Positions 33,635-42,268 of a DNA stretch of 64,000 nt are shown one piece after another. The notes beneath the pieces were generated by a model. The model saw only the letters and a list, made by a program, of their open reading frames with translations, searched no databases and was not told the origin of the DNA. The stretch covers positions 287,342 to 351,341 of the forward strand of contig LDXJ01000061.1 in the NCBI GenBank assembly GCA_001029295.1. Direction: 5' to 3'. Position numbers and translations under genes: made by a program. Within the stretch, counting starts at the first letter, position 1. Each line of letters starts with the position of its first letter. The stretch is from Peptococcaceae bacterium CEB3. Lineage in GTDB: Bacteria; Bacillota; Desulfitobacteriia; Desulfitobacteriales; Desulfitobacteriaceae.

Positions 33635-34957
33635 TTACTCGGTCTTACCTGCCAACCCGTAGGCCTGAGCCAAAATCCATACCGGGTGGAGGGACTGCGC
33701 GCCCGAACCATGTCTGATCTGTACCTGGCACCCGCCGCACTCCGTGATCACAGCCCGAAAGTTGCCCTCCCGCATCCCCTGCCGTACCCGTTGAAACAGG
33801 TGACGACCAATTTGCAGGGAGAGTTCATATTTCTCGGCTTTAAAGCCAAAACTGCCTGAAAGACCGCAGCAGCCCGCGTCCAGTTCTTCCACTTTTACTC
33901 CGGGGATAAGGCGAAAGATACGGAGCGAAGGCGTTCCGATCCCCTGAGCCTTCAGGTGGCAAGGAGCGTGATAGGCCAGCGAAAGCCCCACCGGCTGAAA
34001 ATCCTCTTTCAACTCCCCGCGCTCGTGCAAAAGCCACAGGTACTCGAACAGGTCATAGGTCTGAACCCCGATCCGTTTGGCCACGGGAACCTGAACCTTC
34101 GGATAATCCTCTTTCAGGGCCAGACCGCAGCTCGTACAGGAGGTAAGGACCGGAATCCCCTGTTCCAAGTAGGGCTCCATCAAAGCCAAATTGCGCCTGG
34201 CATTGCCCTCCGCCTCCCGGAAGCGCCCATTGGCCGTGAGCGGCACCCCGCAACAATGGAATCCGGGTACGACCACCTCGAACCCATTGTGCTCCAAAAC
34301 CTTAATGACCATTAAACCAGTCGCTTCATCGTTATAATTCACAAAGCAACCCGGAAAATAGACAACTTTGTTGCCCGCAGATCCTTTCTTGGGGAAGAAG
34401 CGCCTCTTGTACTCTGGCAAAGGCGCGTCGGCACTGATCCCTATGGTTTTTGCCAACAACCGGCGCGTCACTTTCCATGCCAGTACCGCGTTCGTTAATC
34501 CGGGCCAAACCGTACCCAGGCGCCCCAGATACTCCGCCCGTCCCAGAATGTGGTCCCTTATTCTCAACCAGCCTTCGGCGCTTTCCGTTCCTGTGCTCCC
34601 CTGCCGCCGGCGCGCCCGCAGAATCATGTCCGTAATGCGCACGCCGGACGGACACACCACTTCACAGGTCTTACAGTTTGTACAATAGGCCAGACACCCG
34701 GGATCAAGTTCTACCCCTTCCAGGCGCAGGCGTTCCGCATCCGGGCCAATGCTCTTAGGCCCGGGAAAAGGCGCATAGGCCTGCGCCACCGGGCAGTGGG
34801 CCGTGCATATGCTGCATTTGACACAGGCATCCAAGTGAACTGAATCCTCAACGGTGAGTCCGCGGGTTTCCACTTGCAATGAGTCGTCCCCAACAGCCTC
34901 CGGTGTCCGCTCCGTCAGCGGCCCGTCTTGTTCGCCGGACTGAATTTGTGTATGCAT
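33635..34957 (-). CDS. glpC: Anaerobic glycerol-3-phosphate dehydrogenase subunit C
   Basis: The ATG at 34957 (MHTQIQSGEQ) follows GGGAGAGG; earlier in-frame starts would overlap glpB. The 440-residue protein has two 4Fe-4S motifs (CVKCSICTAHCP and CTNCKTCEVVCP) and two CCG domains (HCCGVP, GCCGLSGSFG) as in GlpC and heterodisulfide-reductase-like subunits. It anchors GlpAB and passes electrons from glycerol-3-phosphate to the menaquinone pool. It is the last gene of glpABC. Confidence 0.92.
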   Translation of the reverse strand: MHTQIQSGEQDGPLTERTPEAVGDDSLQVETRGLTVEDSVHLDACVKCSICTAHCPVAQAYAPFPGPKSIGPDAERLRLEGVELDPGCLAYCTNCKTCEVVCPSGVRITDMILRARRRQGSTGTESAEGWLRIRDHILGRAEYLGRLGTVWPGLTNAVLAWKVTRRLLAKTIGISADAPLPEYKRRFFPKKGSAGNKVVYFPGCFVNYNDEATGLMVIKVLEHNGFEVVVPGFHCCGVPLTANGRFREAEGNARRNLALMEPYLEQGIPVLTSCTSCGLALKEDYPKVQVPVAKRIGVQTYDLFEYLWLLHERGELKEDFQPVGLSLAYHAPCHLKAQGIGTPSLRIFRLIPGVKVEELDAGCCGLSGSFGFKAEKYELSLQIGRHLFQRVRQGMREGNFRAVITECGGCQVQIRHGSGAQSLHPVWILAQAYGLAGKTE

Positions 34958-35040
34958 CCTCTCCCAAGTTCCTTTCATGTTGTGTCGGCCTACTGCCTTC
35001 CCGATGAGTCCCTCTGCGGAAGTGCCCGCTGTTCCGCCGC

Positions 35041-36252
35041 CTAGAGGAGTTCTCCCGCCAGCAGACCGGAGGACAAGGAAACCCCGCCGCCGCAATGTTC
35101 GAGCCACGGGTCCCAATGAGCCAGAATGCGGCCGGCCACGAAGACGTTCTCCAGCAAGACCTCTCCCGTCGCCGGATCGCGGGGACGCAGGCGGTCGTCA
35201 ACTTCGACACCGGTTCGGGCATAGGGCTGTTCACCCAAAAAGCTGCTCCCTCCCCGGACCGGAGGCACGTATAGCGGCAAGCCAAAAACCGTTTCTTTAA
35301 CTTCAGCCGGAGTGGCGATGAGTCCCCGCCCCAGGAAACCCCCTGTGGCCAGGACAAAAGCCTCGGCCCTTAAAGCCGTTTCTTTGCCCTTACTCCGGAT
35401 AATCGCCCGCCGGGCCCAGGTGGATTCCACTTCGACCCGGTCTACGCCCACCCCGTTCAGCAACTCTCCCCCCAAGGCTTTTACCTTTCTCGTCAGGCTG
35501 TCATATAGCGCCAGTCCGATCGCCGAAGGGGGAAAAGATGTCATACCGACAACAGGGAGGGAAGTCTCCCCCAGGACCTCTTCCAGCTCAGGGCAGCCGA
35601 TCGCCGGCAAGCCCGGAAAAACTATGGCTTCCGAGTCCGCCTCCCCGGCCGTCTTCCCGGCTATCTCCCCGGCAATCTCGCCGATATAGCGTTTCAAGGC
35701 TGTCTTCCCTCTTTCGGTACCCCAAAATTCGGCGTAAACCGTGCCGGGAATAGATTTACCGGCGGCTCGCCAATCCGCAAACTCCTGCACCGACAGCCTC
35801 TTCAGCCGAACACTGCCGGACGGAAACTGTTTTTGAAGATTGGCTTTCACGATTTCCGGAAAAAAGTCCTTCAGCCCTTCCGGTACGGCCACGACAATCC
35901 TATTCGCTTTAAAGAGGGGAGAAGCATCCAGCCGCCGTGGCAGTATTTCCGTCTCTCGCAGCGTCCCCAGAGGGGTTAAGACGCTCCCCTGCCGCCCCCA
36001 GGTCCCAGTGTAAGCAGGATTGTGTTGCAAGAAATAAGAAAAAGCTCTCTGAGCCGCTTCACCCACATAGGCGTAGGGGTGTTTTTCCAACCGTCGCAAC
36101 TCCCGCACCCGGCCGAAATCCAGGACTCCCCCCGCAAAAGCCAAGCTTCCTACCCCCTCCGAAACGATCAGGATTTTCTTGCCCCGTTCGAGTGCCCTGA
36201 TTCCGGCGGTAAGCCCCGCCAGTCCCCCGCCGATGACTAGTCCATCCCACAT
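35041..36252 (-). CDS. glpB: Anaerobic glycerol-3-phosphate dehydrogenase subunit B
   Basis: The 403-residue flavoprotein starts with the dinucleotide-binding motif VIGGGLAGLTAGIRALERG. The C-terminal motif LEHCGGGVSLSSGLLAGELL and the internal VLATGGFLGRGL are typical of GlpB. A local E/I/A/G/K repeat (IGEIAGEIAGKTAGEAD, about residues 192-208) is an unusual insertion. GGAGGAACACT precedes the ATG. It overlaps the end of glpA by 16 bp, consistent with a co-translated complex. Confidence 0.9.
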   Translation of the reverse strand: MWDGLVIGGGLAGLTAGIRALERGKKILIVSEGVGSLAFAGGVLDFGRVRELRRLEKHPYAYVGEAAQRAFSYFLQHNPAYTGTWGRQGSVLTPLGTLRETEILPRRLDASPLFKANRIVVAVPEGLKDFFPEIVKANLQKQFPSGSVRLKRLSVQEFADWRAAGKSIPGTVYAEFWGTERGKTALKRYIGEIAGEIAGKTAGEADSEAIVFPGLPAIGCPELEEVLGETSLPVVGMTSFPPSAIGLALYDSLTRKVKALGGELLNGVGVDRVEVESTWARRAIIRSKGKETALRAEAFVLATGGFLGRGLIATPAEVKETVFGLPLYVPPVRGGSSFLGEQPYARTGVEVDDRLRPRDPATGEVLLENVFVAGRILAHWDPWLEHCGGGVSLSSGLLAGELL

Positions 36253-37898
36253 AGTGTTCCTCCGTCCCCGTTTGTCCCACTCTCCCGCAAAGCCAAAAGT
36301 CCCGCATAAATCGCGCGGGTTAACTCCGTCTCGCGCAATTGGTCACCCCAGAGAACCGGGCGAATCCCTTTCCAGCGCTGGTTCAAGAAACGAACCAGCT
36401 CCTCGCTCAACGGATCGTATTTCCCGCCTTCCCGCCACATGAGAGGAAGGGCCCGGTAGGTACAGAATGCCCCTTGGCAGGTTCCCATCCCTAACCGGGT
36501 CTTGCGGCGCACGTCCGCCAAATGGTGTGCGTCCTCATCAGCCACGATCTTTTCGACCTCGGCCACTGTCACCATTTCGCATTCACAAAGAAGCTCTCCT
36601 TTGCCCGGATCGCGGGCGATAGCCTCCAGGACCGGTACCGCATCCTGCCCCAGTCTTTGCAGCATCTTCCCGGCGGCCGCGCAGGGCAAGAGAACCTTGG
36701 CTTGCCGCGACAAGTGGGCCGGAAGTTCCGGCTGCAGAGGTTCTGTCGCCGTACGGCAGGGAACGTCGTTAGCGAGCTTAGCCGCCACCCAGTCGGAGAC
36801 CTTTTCCGCCATCAAACGGTAGGTCGTGAATTTTCCGCCGACGATACTGAGAAAACCCTTGACTCCGTCCTCCGCTTCATGGTCAATCAAAGCAAACGTC
36901 CGGCTTACCTCGCGGCCCATTCCCCCGTCAGAGCCTCCCGCCAATTCACTGTCACTCCGGTGCAACGGCCTTACTCCGGCAAAAGCGCGGATCACCCGTT
37001 TTCCGGCAATTGCGGGGAGTAGAGCCTTGCCCAAAGCCATCATCCGCTCCACTTCCCGGCCGGTAGGTTGATTATCCAAAGGAGTGTCAACCCACTCGGA
37101 AGTGGTCCCAAGAATCGTTATGGTCTCATGGGGCACGAAGATATCCCCGTCTCCGGGGGGGCGCAGACGGTTGATCACGCGATGAAAGAGTCTATGGTTA
37201 AAGGCCAGGAGGATTCCCTTATCGCGTACCACTTCCAGGGACGCGCCCGCGGACGCCGCCAGCCGGTCGGCCCAGGCTCCGGTCGCGTTCACGACAATTC
37301 CGGCCTCCACCGTAAAACTTTCCCCTGTGAGGAGATTTTCTCCCCGAACTCCGGCTACTCCCTCCCCTTCGCGCAGAATCGCCTCAACCCTGTGGTAAGT
37401 CAGGTAGCGTCCCCCGTAGCGGCGGGCAGACTTGGCGTTTTCCCAAACTAATTTAAATCCGTCTACCGCGGCGTCCGGCACTTCAAACACGCGCGCGGCC
37501 TCCTTAGCCAATAGAGGTTCCCGTTGGAGAGCCTCCCTCAGCGGAACTTCTTGTACGGGAATGCCTGCCGTCTCACAGCCCTTGAGCCAGGCCTCCGCGT
37601 AGTCAACCTCATCCCCCGGCAATTGGACAAACCATCCGCCCGTGGTATCCACACATCCCGGTGCGATATGCTTCAGGATCTTGTTTTCCTCAATGCATTC
37701 AGTGGCTGAAACCGGATCTTTGACGGCATAACGAGCGCCGCTGTGTAAAAGGCCGTGAAAGCGTGAACTGGTACCATGCGCCAGGTCCCCCTGCTCGACA
37801 AGAACGGAGGATATCCCTCTCAGGCTTAAGTCGCGCAATATACCGACACCTGTCGCCCCTCCGCCGATAATAACCACTTGCGCCGAATAACGCGCCAT
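36237..37898 (-). CDS. glpA: Anaerobic glycerol-3-phosphate dehydrogenase subunit A
   Basis: The start at 37898 (MARYSAQVVIIGGGATG) follows a GGGGAAGAAG site. The 553-residue FAD enzyme oxidises glycerol-3-phosphate to dihydroxyacetone phosphate. The FAD motif GGGATGVGILRDLSLRG and the substrate region GTSSRFHGLLHSGARY are intact. A C-terminal BFD-like [2Fe-2S] domain is present (CECEMVTVAEVEKIV and GMGTCQGAFC), as in GlpA. The gene follows a leader with a strong terminator-like hairpin (37928-37969) and the glpP gene. Confidence 0.93.
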   Translation of the reverse strand: MARYSAQVVIIGGGATGVGILRDLSLRGISSVLVEQGDLAHGTSSRFHGLLHSGARYAVKDPVSATECIEENKILKHIAPGCVDTTGGWFVQLPGDEVDYAEAWLKGCETAGIPVQEVPLREALQREPLLAKEAARVFEVPDAAVDGFKLVWENAKSARRYGGRYLTYHRVEAILREGEGVAGVRGENLLTGESFTVEAGIVVNATGAWADRLAASAGASLEVVRDKGILLAFNHRLFHRVINRLRPPGDGDIFVPHETITILGTTSEWVDTPLDNQPTGREVERMMALGKALLPAIAGKRVIRAFAGVRPLHRSDSELAGGSDGGMGREVSRTFALIDHEAEDGVKGFLSIVGGKFTTYRLMAEKVSDWVAAKLANDVPCRTATEPLQPELPAHLSRQAKVLLPCAAAGKMLQRLGQDAVPVLEAIARDPGKGELLCECEMVTVAEVEKIVADEDAHHLADVRRKTRLGMGTCQGAFCTYRALPLMWREGGKYDPLSEELVRFLNQRWKGIRPVLWGDQLRETELTRAIYAGLLALRESGTNGDGGTLCGMD

Positions 37899-37927
37899 GT
37901 CTTCTTCCCCGCCTTCACCAAACAAAT

Positions 37928-37969
37928 AGCCACCGCAGAAACGTCTCTCAGACGCTTTCTCCGGTGGCT
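37928..37969 (-). promoter_or_regulatory. Leader terminator, likely target of GlpP antitermination
   Basis: On the minus strand AGCCACCG-G-AGAAA-G-CGTCT pairs with AGACG-T-TTCT-G-CGGTGGCT around GAG, and ATTTGTTTG follows, 30 bp before the glpA start. In Bacillus subtilis, GlpP with glycerol-3-phosphate prevents termination at such leader hairpins. The glpP gene directly upstream supports the same mechanism. Confidence 0.7.
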
Positions 37970-38071
37970 TCTCCCATTCTCTCAGCCAAGTTTGATCAAA
38001 TTTTAAACAATGCCGTATTAAATCCTTCAGACTGATTCCATTTTACGCCTCTTCCGCCTCTACGTCAAATG

Positions 38072-38120
38072 AGGCGCCAATAGTTTCAAATGTGCCAAAG
38101 GCGCCTGTGCCAAAGGCGCC
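38072..38120. repeat. GGCGCC-containing short direct repeat
   Basis: GTGCCAAAGGCGCC occurs twice in tandem and a third GGCGCC lies nearby, about 50 bp after the glpP stop. On the minus strand the palindromes can pair as GGCGCC/GGCGCC followed by TTTGG, possibly weakening read-through from glpP into the glpA leader. Confidence 0.55.
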
Positions 38121-38162
38121 AATCCGCGGGTTTACATGCCGCCAACCTTTGTCCTTGCGCTT

Positions 38163-38744
38163 CTACGTTAGACGCAGGTTCCAAATATCCCGGCGGCTGG
38201 CCGTGACGGCCGTGAGCCCGTTCAACAGGGCCAAACGGACATCCGCTTCGTCCCGCAGAAGCCCGCCCCCGAGGATGCAAAGATCGGTTACCTTGCGGAA
38301 TTCTTCAATCGCAAATTTCGGAACCGTAGCGGGAAGGACCTCGAGAGCATCTGGGGTGACCTTGCCAATCACCCGCAATCCGGTGTGTATCGCTTCCGAA
38401 TCCACCAGAAACAGGCGTTGCACGGTAAGCATGTGCTGCTCTTTAGCGTACTTCAACAACTGCCATTTCACCGATACCACACCCTGTAATCCCAAATGCT
38501 TGAGGAAGCGAATCCCGGCCGCGTCCTTGCCAATGCCCTCCAGCAAATCAAGATGGGCAAAAATAAATTTCTCGGGATACTTGCGCGACATGCGCAAAGC
38601 TTCTTCCAGACCGGTGATTTCCCCACCGAGAAGGAAGATCACAGATACCCAGGGGATCTTGAGGACTTCCGCCAAATCCTGCAGATGTTTCACCGCGGGC
38701 ACAATCCGGCCATCCGCCAAAACGCCCTTGAAAGTCCTTTGCAA
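38163..38744 (-). CDS. glpP: Glycerol-3-phosphate-responsive antiterminator
   Basis: The start is taken as TTG at 38744, with GGAGGAAGGG just upstream; a longer frame from 38834 lacks a site. The 193-residue protein matches GlpP: VPAVKHLQDL, SVIFLLGGEITGLEEAL, IFAHLDLLEGIGKDAAGIRFLK, LGLQGVVSVKWQLLKYAKEQ. It binds glycerol-3-phosphate and the leader RNA of glp genes. The glpABC leader 200 bp downstream carries a suitable hairpin, so this is probably its local target. Confidence 0.9.
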   Translation of the reverse strand: MQRTFKGVLADGRIVPAVKHLQDLAEVLKIPWVSVIFLLGGEITGLEEALRMSRKYPEKFIFAHLDLLEGIGKDAAGIRFLKHLGLQGVVSVKWQLLKYAKEQHMLTVQRLFLVDSEAIHTGLRVIGKVTPDALEVLPATVPKFAIEEFRKVTDLCILGGGLLRDEADVRLALLNGLTAVTASRRDIWNLRLT

Positions 38745-38876
38745 TGCCCTTCCTCCCGTCACCGAAATGCTTCTGTCGCCAAAGGCATTATAGCATGGGC
38801 TTGGCTTCTTAGCCAGAGGTTTGTGTGGCGACACCCCACAACGGACCCCAACGCCTTTTGCTCTTCTCAGTTGCCT

Positions 38877-39620
38877 TTATCGCGTTTTGCTCTTCTCAAT
38901 TGCCTCTATATAGAAGTCAAGTTTCTTCTCTTCCAAAGTTGCTATGAATTCGGCAAAGGGCCCTAAATCCCCGTCTACAGCATAGCGATCGAGAACATCA
39001 TAATAATCCAGTCTCTTCTCTTTGGCAATGGAAATAGGCAGGAACCCGTTAACCATCAACTGGTAATTCATAATCAATCTTGATGTTCTGCCATTGCCGT
39101 CCACGAAAGGGTGTATCTTCACAAACTCAGCGTGAGTCCAGGCGGCAAGCTCAACGGCGTTCATGCCTGTCTTATAAGGGAGAGCGGCATAAAAATTTTT
39201 AATCCTTTGGTAGGCTTCATTGGGTGACGGAGGGGTATGCCTAGCGCCGGAAATATAAACATCCACATTGCGATAGATGCCGCCCGGCATGATATTTTCC
39301 ATCAAAATCATGTGGATATCCTTCACCCTGTTTTCGTCAAGCAATTCTCTTTTTCCAATACACTCTTTGATATACCGGTATGCCTTATTGTGATTAACAA
39401 CTTCGTATATTTCTCTTAAATTCTTACCGCCAATCGAGACCTTGTCTTCAAGCAGCAATTTCGTTTCGATCAAGCTTAAGGTATTTCCCTCAATAGCCGT
39501 AGAATTATGGGTGTATTCTATCTCAAAAGCTTGTTCGTAGTTTTGTACGATGAAATCCGACAAAGCGTTCTTATGCTTTTGGTAATATCTCTTTTTACCC
39601 AATAATGCCTCATAGTCCAT
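38877..39620 (-). CDS. Fic family protein (AMP transferase type)
   Basis: The 247-residue protein has the complete Fic motif HPFVDGNGRTSR (about residues 166-177), which transfers AMP to a protein hydroxyl. An inhibitory helix motif, STAIEGN, is at about residues 39-45, so it is a self-inhibited class II Fic. The flap and metal-binding residues are intact. GAGGAGGGGG precedes the ATG. Base composition is clearly more AT-rich than its neighbours, suggesting recent acquisition. The target protein is unknown. Confidence 0.9.
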   Translation of the reverse strand: MDYEALLGKKRYYQKHKNALSDFIVQNYEQAFEIEYTHNSTAIEGNTLSLIETKLLLEDKVSIGGKNLREIYEVVNHNKAYRYIKECIGKRELLDENRVKDIHMILMENIMPGGIYRNVDVYISGARHTPPSPNEAYQRIKNFYAALPYKTGMNAVELAAWTHAEFVKIHPFVDGNGRTSRLIMNYQLMVNGFLPISIAKEKRLDYYDVLDRYAVDGDLGPFAEFIATLEEKKLDFYIEAIEKSKTR

Positions 39621-39705
39621 CAGTGCACCCCCTCCTCCAGATTATACCATGTACTGGCTCCTCTTGGCAAAATGCGATATGTATATTCCTCCTCGGGCGC
39701 ATAAC

Positions 39706-39733
39706 GAAAGGAAGCCCCTTCGCCGGGGCCTCC
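39706..39733 (-). terminator. Terminator of the AbrB-RelE fusion gene
   Basis: On the minus strand GGAGGCCCC pairs with GGGGCTTCC around GGCGAA, followed by TTTCG. Confidence 0.6.
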
Positions 39734-39815
39734 CTAGTCAGCGCTATACCTTTCAGACCATCAAGACGAACCGCCTGCCTTGAACAAGTTTGCAGCCGGG
39801 GCGTCCCCCTCGGCT

Positions 39816-40496
39816 TTAATTCTGGGCCGTTCGGGCCAGGGTCTTCAGGTGTTCATACAGGTTGGACCGTTTCCCGATGTTTAACACGGTGACTAAATTC
39901 TCGGCCCCGAACACGGTATATATCACCCGGTAATCATCCCGTCCCCGTTCGGGAAAAGCCACACGGTATGTCTCATAATAAGGTCCTCTTAAGCGTTTGA
40001 ACACGGTCGGATCCCATTCCAAGCTTTCGAGCACCGCTGCGGCCGCTTTCAATGCCTGCGCCGGAAGGCCCCGTATCTCCCGTTCGACTCTGGCCGTCAT
40101 AATCACCTGATAAGCGCCGTTTTCTTCCTCCGCCAGGGCAAACTTCCTCAGTTCCGGGGACTCCCGCCAAGGCACCGTTTGTCTGTGCCTTTGGGCGCGA
40201 TGCCCCTCTTGAGCCAGGCGATCCATACTGTGGCTCAGCTGGATCTTCTGTTCCAGAATCCGGTTTTTTAAAACGTCACCCGCACAGCCATCGCACCGCA
40301 AATCCTGCAAAATCAGGTCTTCAAAAAAATCCACCAAAGGACCCACTGAATGACCTTCCGCCCGAACCAGGAGGACTCCCTGGGTATCAACCCTCAGCTC
40401 CAAGGTATCGTTTGGAACTAAGCCAAGCACGTCCTGCAGCTCTAACGGTAAAGCGACCCCTCCGGTCGTACTGACTTTCACTCTATAGGTTTCCAT
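39816..40496 (-). CDS. AbrB-like antitoxin domain fused to a RelE/ParE-like toxin domain
   Basis: The 226-residue protein starts after GAAAGGAGGG. Residues 1-48 are an AbrB/MazE swapped-hairpin domain (YRVKVSTTGGVALPLELQDVLGLVPNDTLELRV). A linker with a CDGC pair (near 68-71) and charged helices follows. From about residue 130 the sequence is a RelE/ParE-like fold (YQVIMTARVEREIRGLPAQA, FKRLRGPYYETYRVAF, DDYRVIYTVFGAENLVTVLNIGKR). Such pairs are normally two genes; here both halves are in one chain. It could be a self-inhibited toxin or an autoregulator. Confidence 0.8.
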   Translation of the reverse strand: METYRVKVSTTGGVALPLELQDVLGLVPNDTLELRVDTQGVLLVRAEGHSVGPLVDFFEDLILQDLRCDGCAGDVLKNRILEQKIQLSHSMDRLAQEGHRAQRHRQTVPWRESPELRKFALAEEENGAYQVIMTARVEREIRGLPAQALKAAAAVLESLEWDPTVFKRLRGPYYETYRVAFPERGRDDYRVIYTVFGAENLVTVLNIGKRSNLYEHLKTLARTAQN

Positions 40497-40810
40497 GGAA
40501 AGCCCTCCTTTCTCTTGCTTCTATTATATGATAGGAGAAGGAAAGAGCAAGGCAGTTGAACGAGCCGATTCTACCGTTTGCCCGCCAATTCCAACCTATG
40601 AGATTTTTGTGCGCGAATGTTCCGGCATGGAAGAAACCGGCTGAAGCCAGGGGCATGCGGCTGAGCCTATTGGTCAAGGTATGAACCGCTAGGCGCTCGC
40701 TCATCCGTACGTCGAGCAAGTGCACAATAGCGTGACATGGTTCGCTTGCGCAATAACACAAATAGAGTTAACATACTGGTACACACACACCTTACAAGGA
40801 GGAAAATGAC

Positions 40811-41569
40811 ATGGGATTTGAACTTCACCCCATCGGCACCATTCATACCCCGTATTTCTCTTTAAACGCGCCCTCCCAACCCAACAGGAACGCCCCCGGG
40901 GAATTCTGGCTTGCTTTGGATGCGGACTATGTGCCGGCCTTGGAACGTTTAGAGTCTTATACCTACATCTACGTGCTCTTTTACATGGATAAAGCCGCCA
41001 AGCCAAAGCTTACGGCGGCTCCCCCCTGGGCGCCCGGAGTCGAAGTCGGTCTCTTCGCCAGCCGTTCACCCCATCGTCCTAACCCGATCGGCTTAAGCAT
41101 AGTAGAGGTAAAAGAAATCAGCGGCAATGAAATCGTTATCAGCGGAATCGATGTTTTCAATGGCACACCCTTGTTGGACATCAAGCCCTATATGCACGCC
41201 CTTGATTGTAAGGAAGACGCCAATGACGGCTGGCTTGACGACCTTCCGGAGAAAGATCATTTGTTAGCCCATCTGTTAGGTTTGGAGCATGAACACTCAC
41301 ACGATACCGGGCATTCTCACGACCACGAACATTCCCATGACCATGAGCATTCTCACGACCATACACATCCTCACGACCATACACACTCCCACGACCATGA
41401 GCAGGCCCACGACCATGGGCAGTCTCGCGCTTACGAGCGTCCGCGTCAACACCGCGGGCCTGAGGCCAAAGTTACCCGTCGGCCCAACTTGACCGATCAC
41501 CCTGATACTGCGCGTAAACTCAAACTCAAAGCAGCGTCCCAAACTCCCGCCCACAATCATGATCGCTAA
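40811..41569 (+). CDS. trmO: tRNA (N6-threonylcarbamoyladenosine-37) methyltransferase with histidine-rich tail
   Basis: Residues 1-150 match TrmO/YaeB (FELHPIGTIHTPYFS, RSPHRPNPIGLSIVEV, DIKPYMHALD), which methylates t6A37 of some tRNAs using S-adenosylmethionine. From about residue 157 to 208 the protein carries a tail of HSHDHEHSHDH-type units with more than 20 histidines, which is not part of TrmO and looks like a metal-binding or metal-storage segment. AAGGAGG precedes the ATG. The preceding 314-bp gap (40497-40810) contains no supported gene. Confidence 0.85.
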   Translation: MGFELHPIGTIHTPYFSLNAPSQPNRNAPGEFWLALDADYVPALERLESYTYIYVLFYMDKAAKPKLTAAPPWAPGVEVGLFASRSPHRPNPIGLSIVEVKEISGNEIVISGIDVFNGTPLLDIKPYMHALDCKEDANDGWLDDLPEKDHLLAHLLGLEHEHSHDTGHSHDHEHSHDHEHSHDHTHPHDHTHSHDHEQAHDHGQSRAYERPRQHRGPEAKVTRRPNLTDHPDTARKLKLKAASQTPAHNHDR

Positions 41570-41654
41570 GCCTCCGTTTCAGGCCTCAACGCTCCATCGA
41601 CTGCAAGGCGGCGGCGACGCCAAGGAAACCGCGGGCTTTGGGCCGCGTTTCTGT

Positions 41655-41696
41655 AAAAACGGCAGACCCCGCTTGCTTACGCAAATGGGGTCTGCC
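41655..41696 (-). terminator. Terminator between trmO and the DoxX gene
   Basis: GGCAGACCCC pairs with GGGGTCTGCC around a 16-nt loop. On the minus strand GTTTTTAC follows, ending the DoxX transcript; it could also act on trmO. Confidence 0.75.
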
Positions 41697-41736
41697 TCAG
41701 GATCGGCTCAAGCGGCTCAATCGACTCAGAATGTCG

Positions 41737-42243
41737 TCACGCTTTATTTAACCTGAACTTTTTCCAGCGGGGAATAAATATCCTATCTACGCCCCAGTAG
41801 TAAGCAGCCGAGCCAGCCCACAAAAGAAGCGCTGCCCATAGCAGATCCATTGGATTCGTGCTGACCGTACCGGCTAACAAATAGTTGAGGTTGAGAAAGA
41901 CAGCCAGCAATAGGGCTATCGTCGTCAGGAACCCGATAATCAGGGCGATCCCGATCACGAGTTCCCCCCAAGCGACTAAGTAACTGAATACGGTCGAGTT
42001 CGGCAAAGCAACACCGTTGATAAAACTGGCATACCACCGTTGAACCTCCGGGTGAGCCCCCGTCGATTTGACCAGTGCCGCCTTGAGGAACTTGCTCACC
42101 GCACTCCCGGCCTGGGGGCCGACCCAAGCCGCGGAACCTGGCCCAAAGACTTTAGACAGCCCCGAAGATAACCATTCCCATCCGAGATACACCCGCAGAA
42201 TCGTCCAAATGACCTGCATCCAACGCGATTCCCGCCAAGCCAT
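41737..42243 (-). CDS. DoxX family membrane protein
   Basis: The start at 42243 (MAWRESRWM) follows AAAGGAGGG. The 168-residue protein has four membrane segments and the DoxX family pattern (LRVYLGWEWLSSGLSKVFG, LVAWGELVIGIALIIGFLT, LNLNYLLAGTVSTNPMDLLWAALLLWAG). DoxX-type proteins are implicated in redox or thiol/sulphur chemistry at the membrane. Three 19-bp repeats lie directly upstream. The manganese catalase upstream on the same strand may share stress-related control. Confidence 0.88.
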   Translation of the reverse strand: MAWRESRWMQVIWTILRVYLGWEWLSSGLSKVFGPGSAAWVGPQAGSAVSKFLKAALVKSTGAHPEVQRWYASFINGVALPNSTVFSYLVAWGELVIGIALIIGFLTTIALLLAVFLNLNYLLAGTVSTNPMDLLWAALLLWAGSAAYYWGVDRIFIPRWKKFRLNKA

Positions 42244-42268
42244 GGCATTCCCTCCTTTAATCGTGTCC

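Noticed and set aside
40483..40761. 92-codon frame upstream of trmO
   Set aside because: No ribosome site and no similarity; it overlaps the promoter region of the AbrB-RelE gene. A stretch resembling the tail of a transposase was considered but is too weak.
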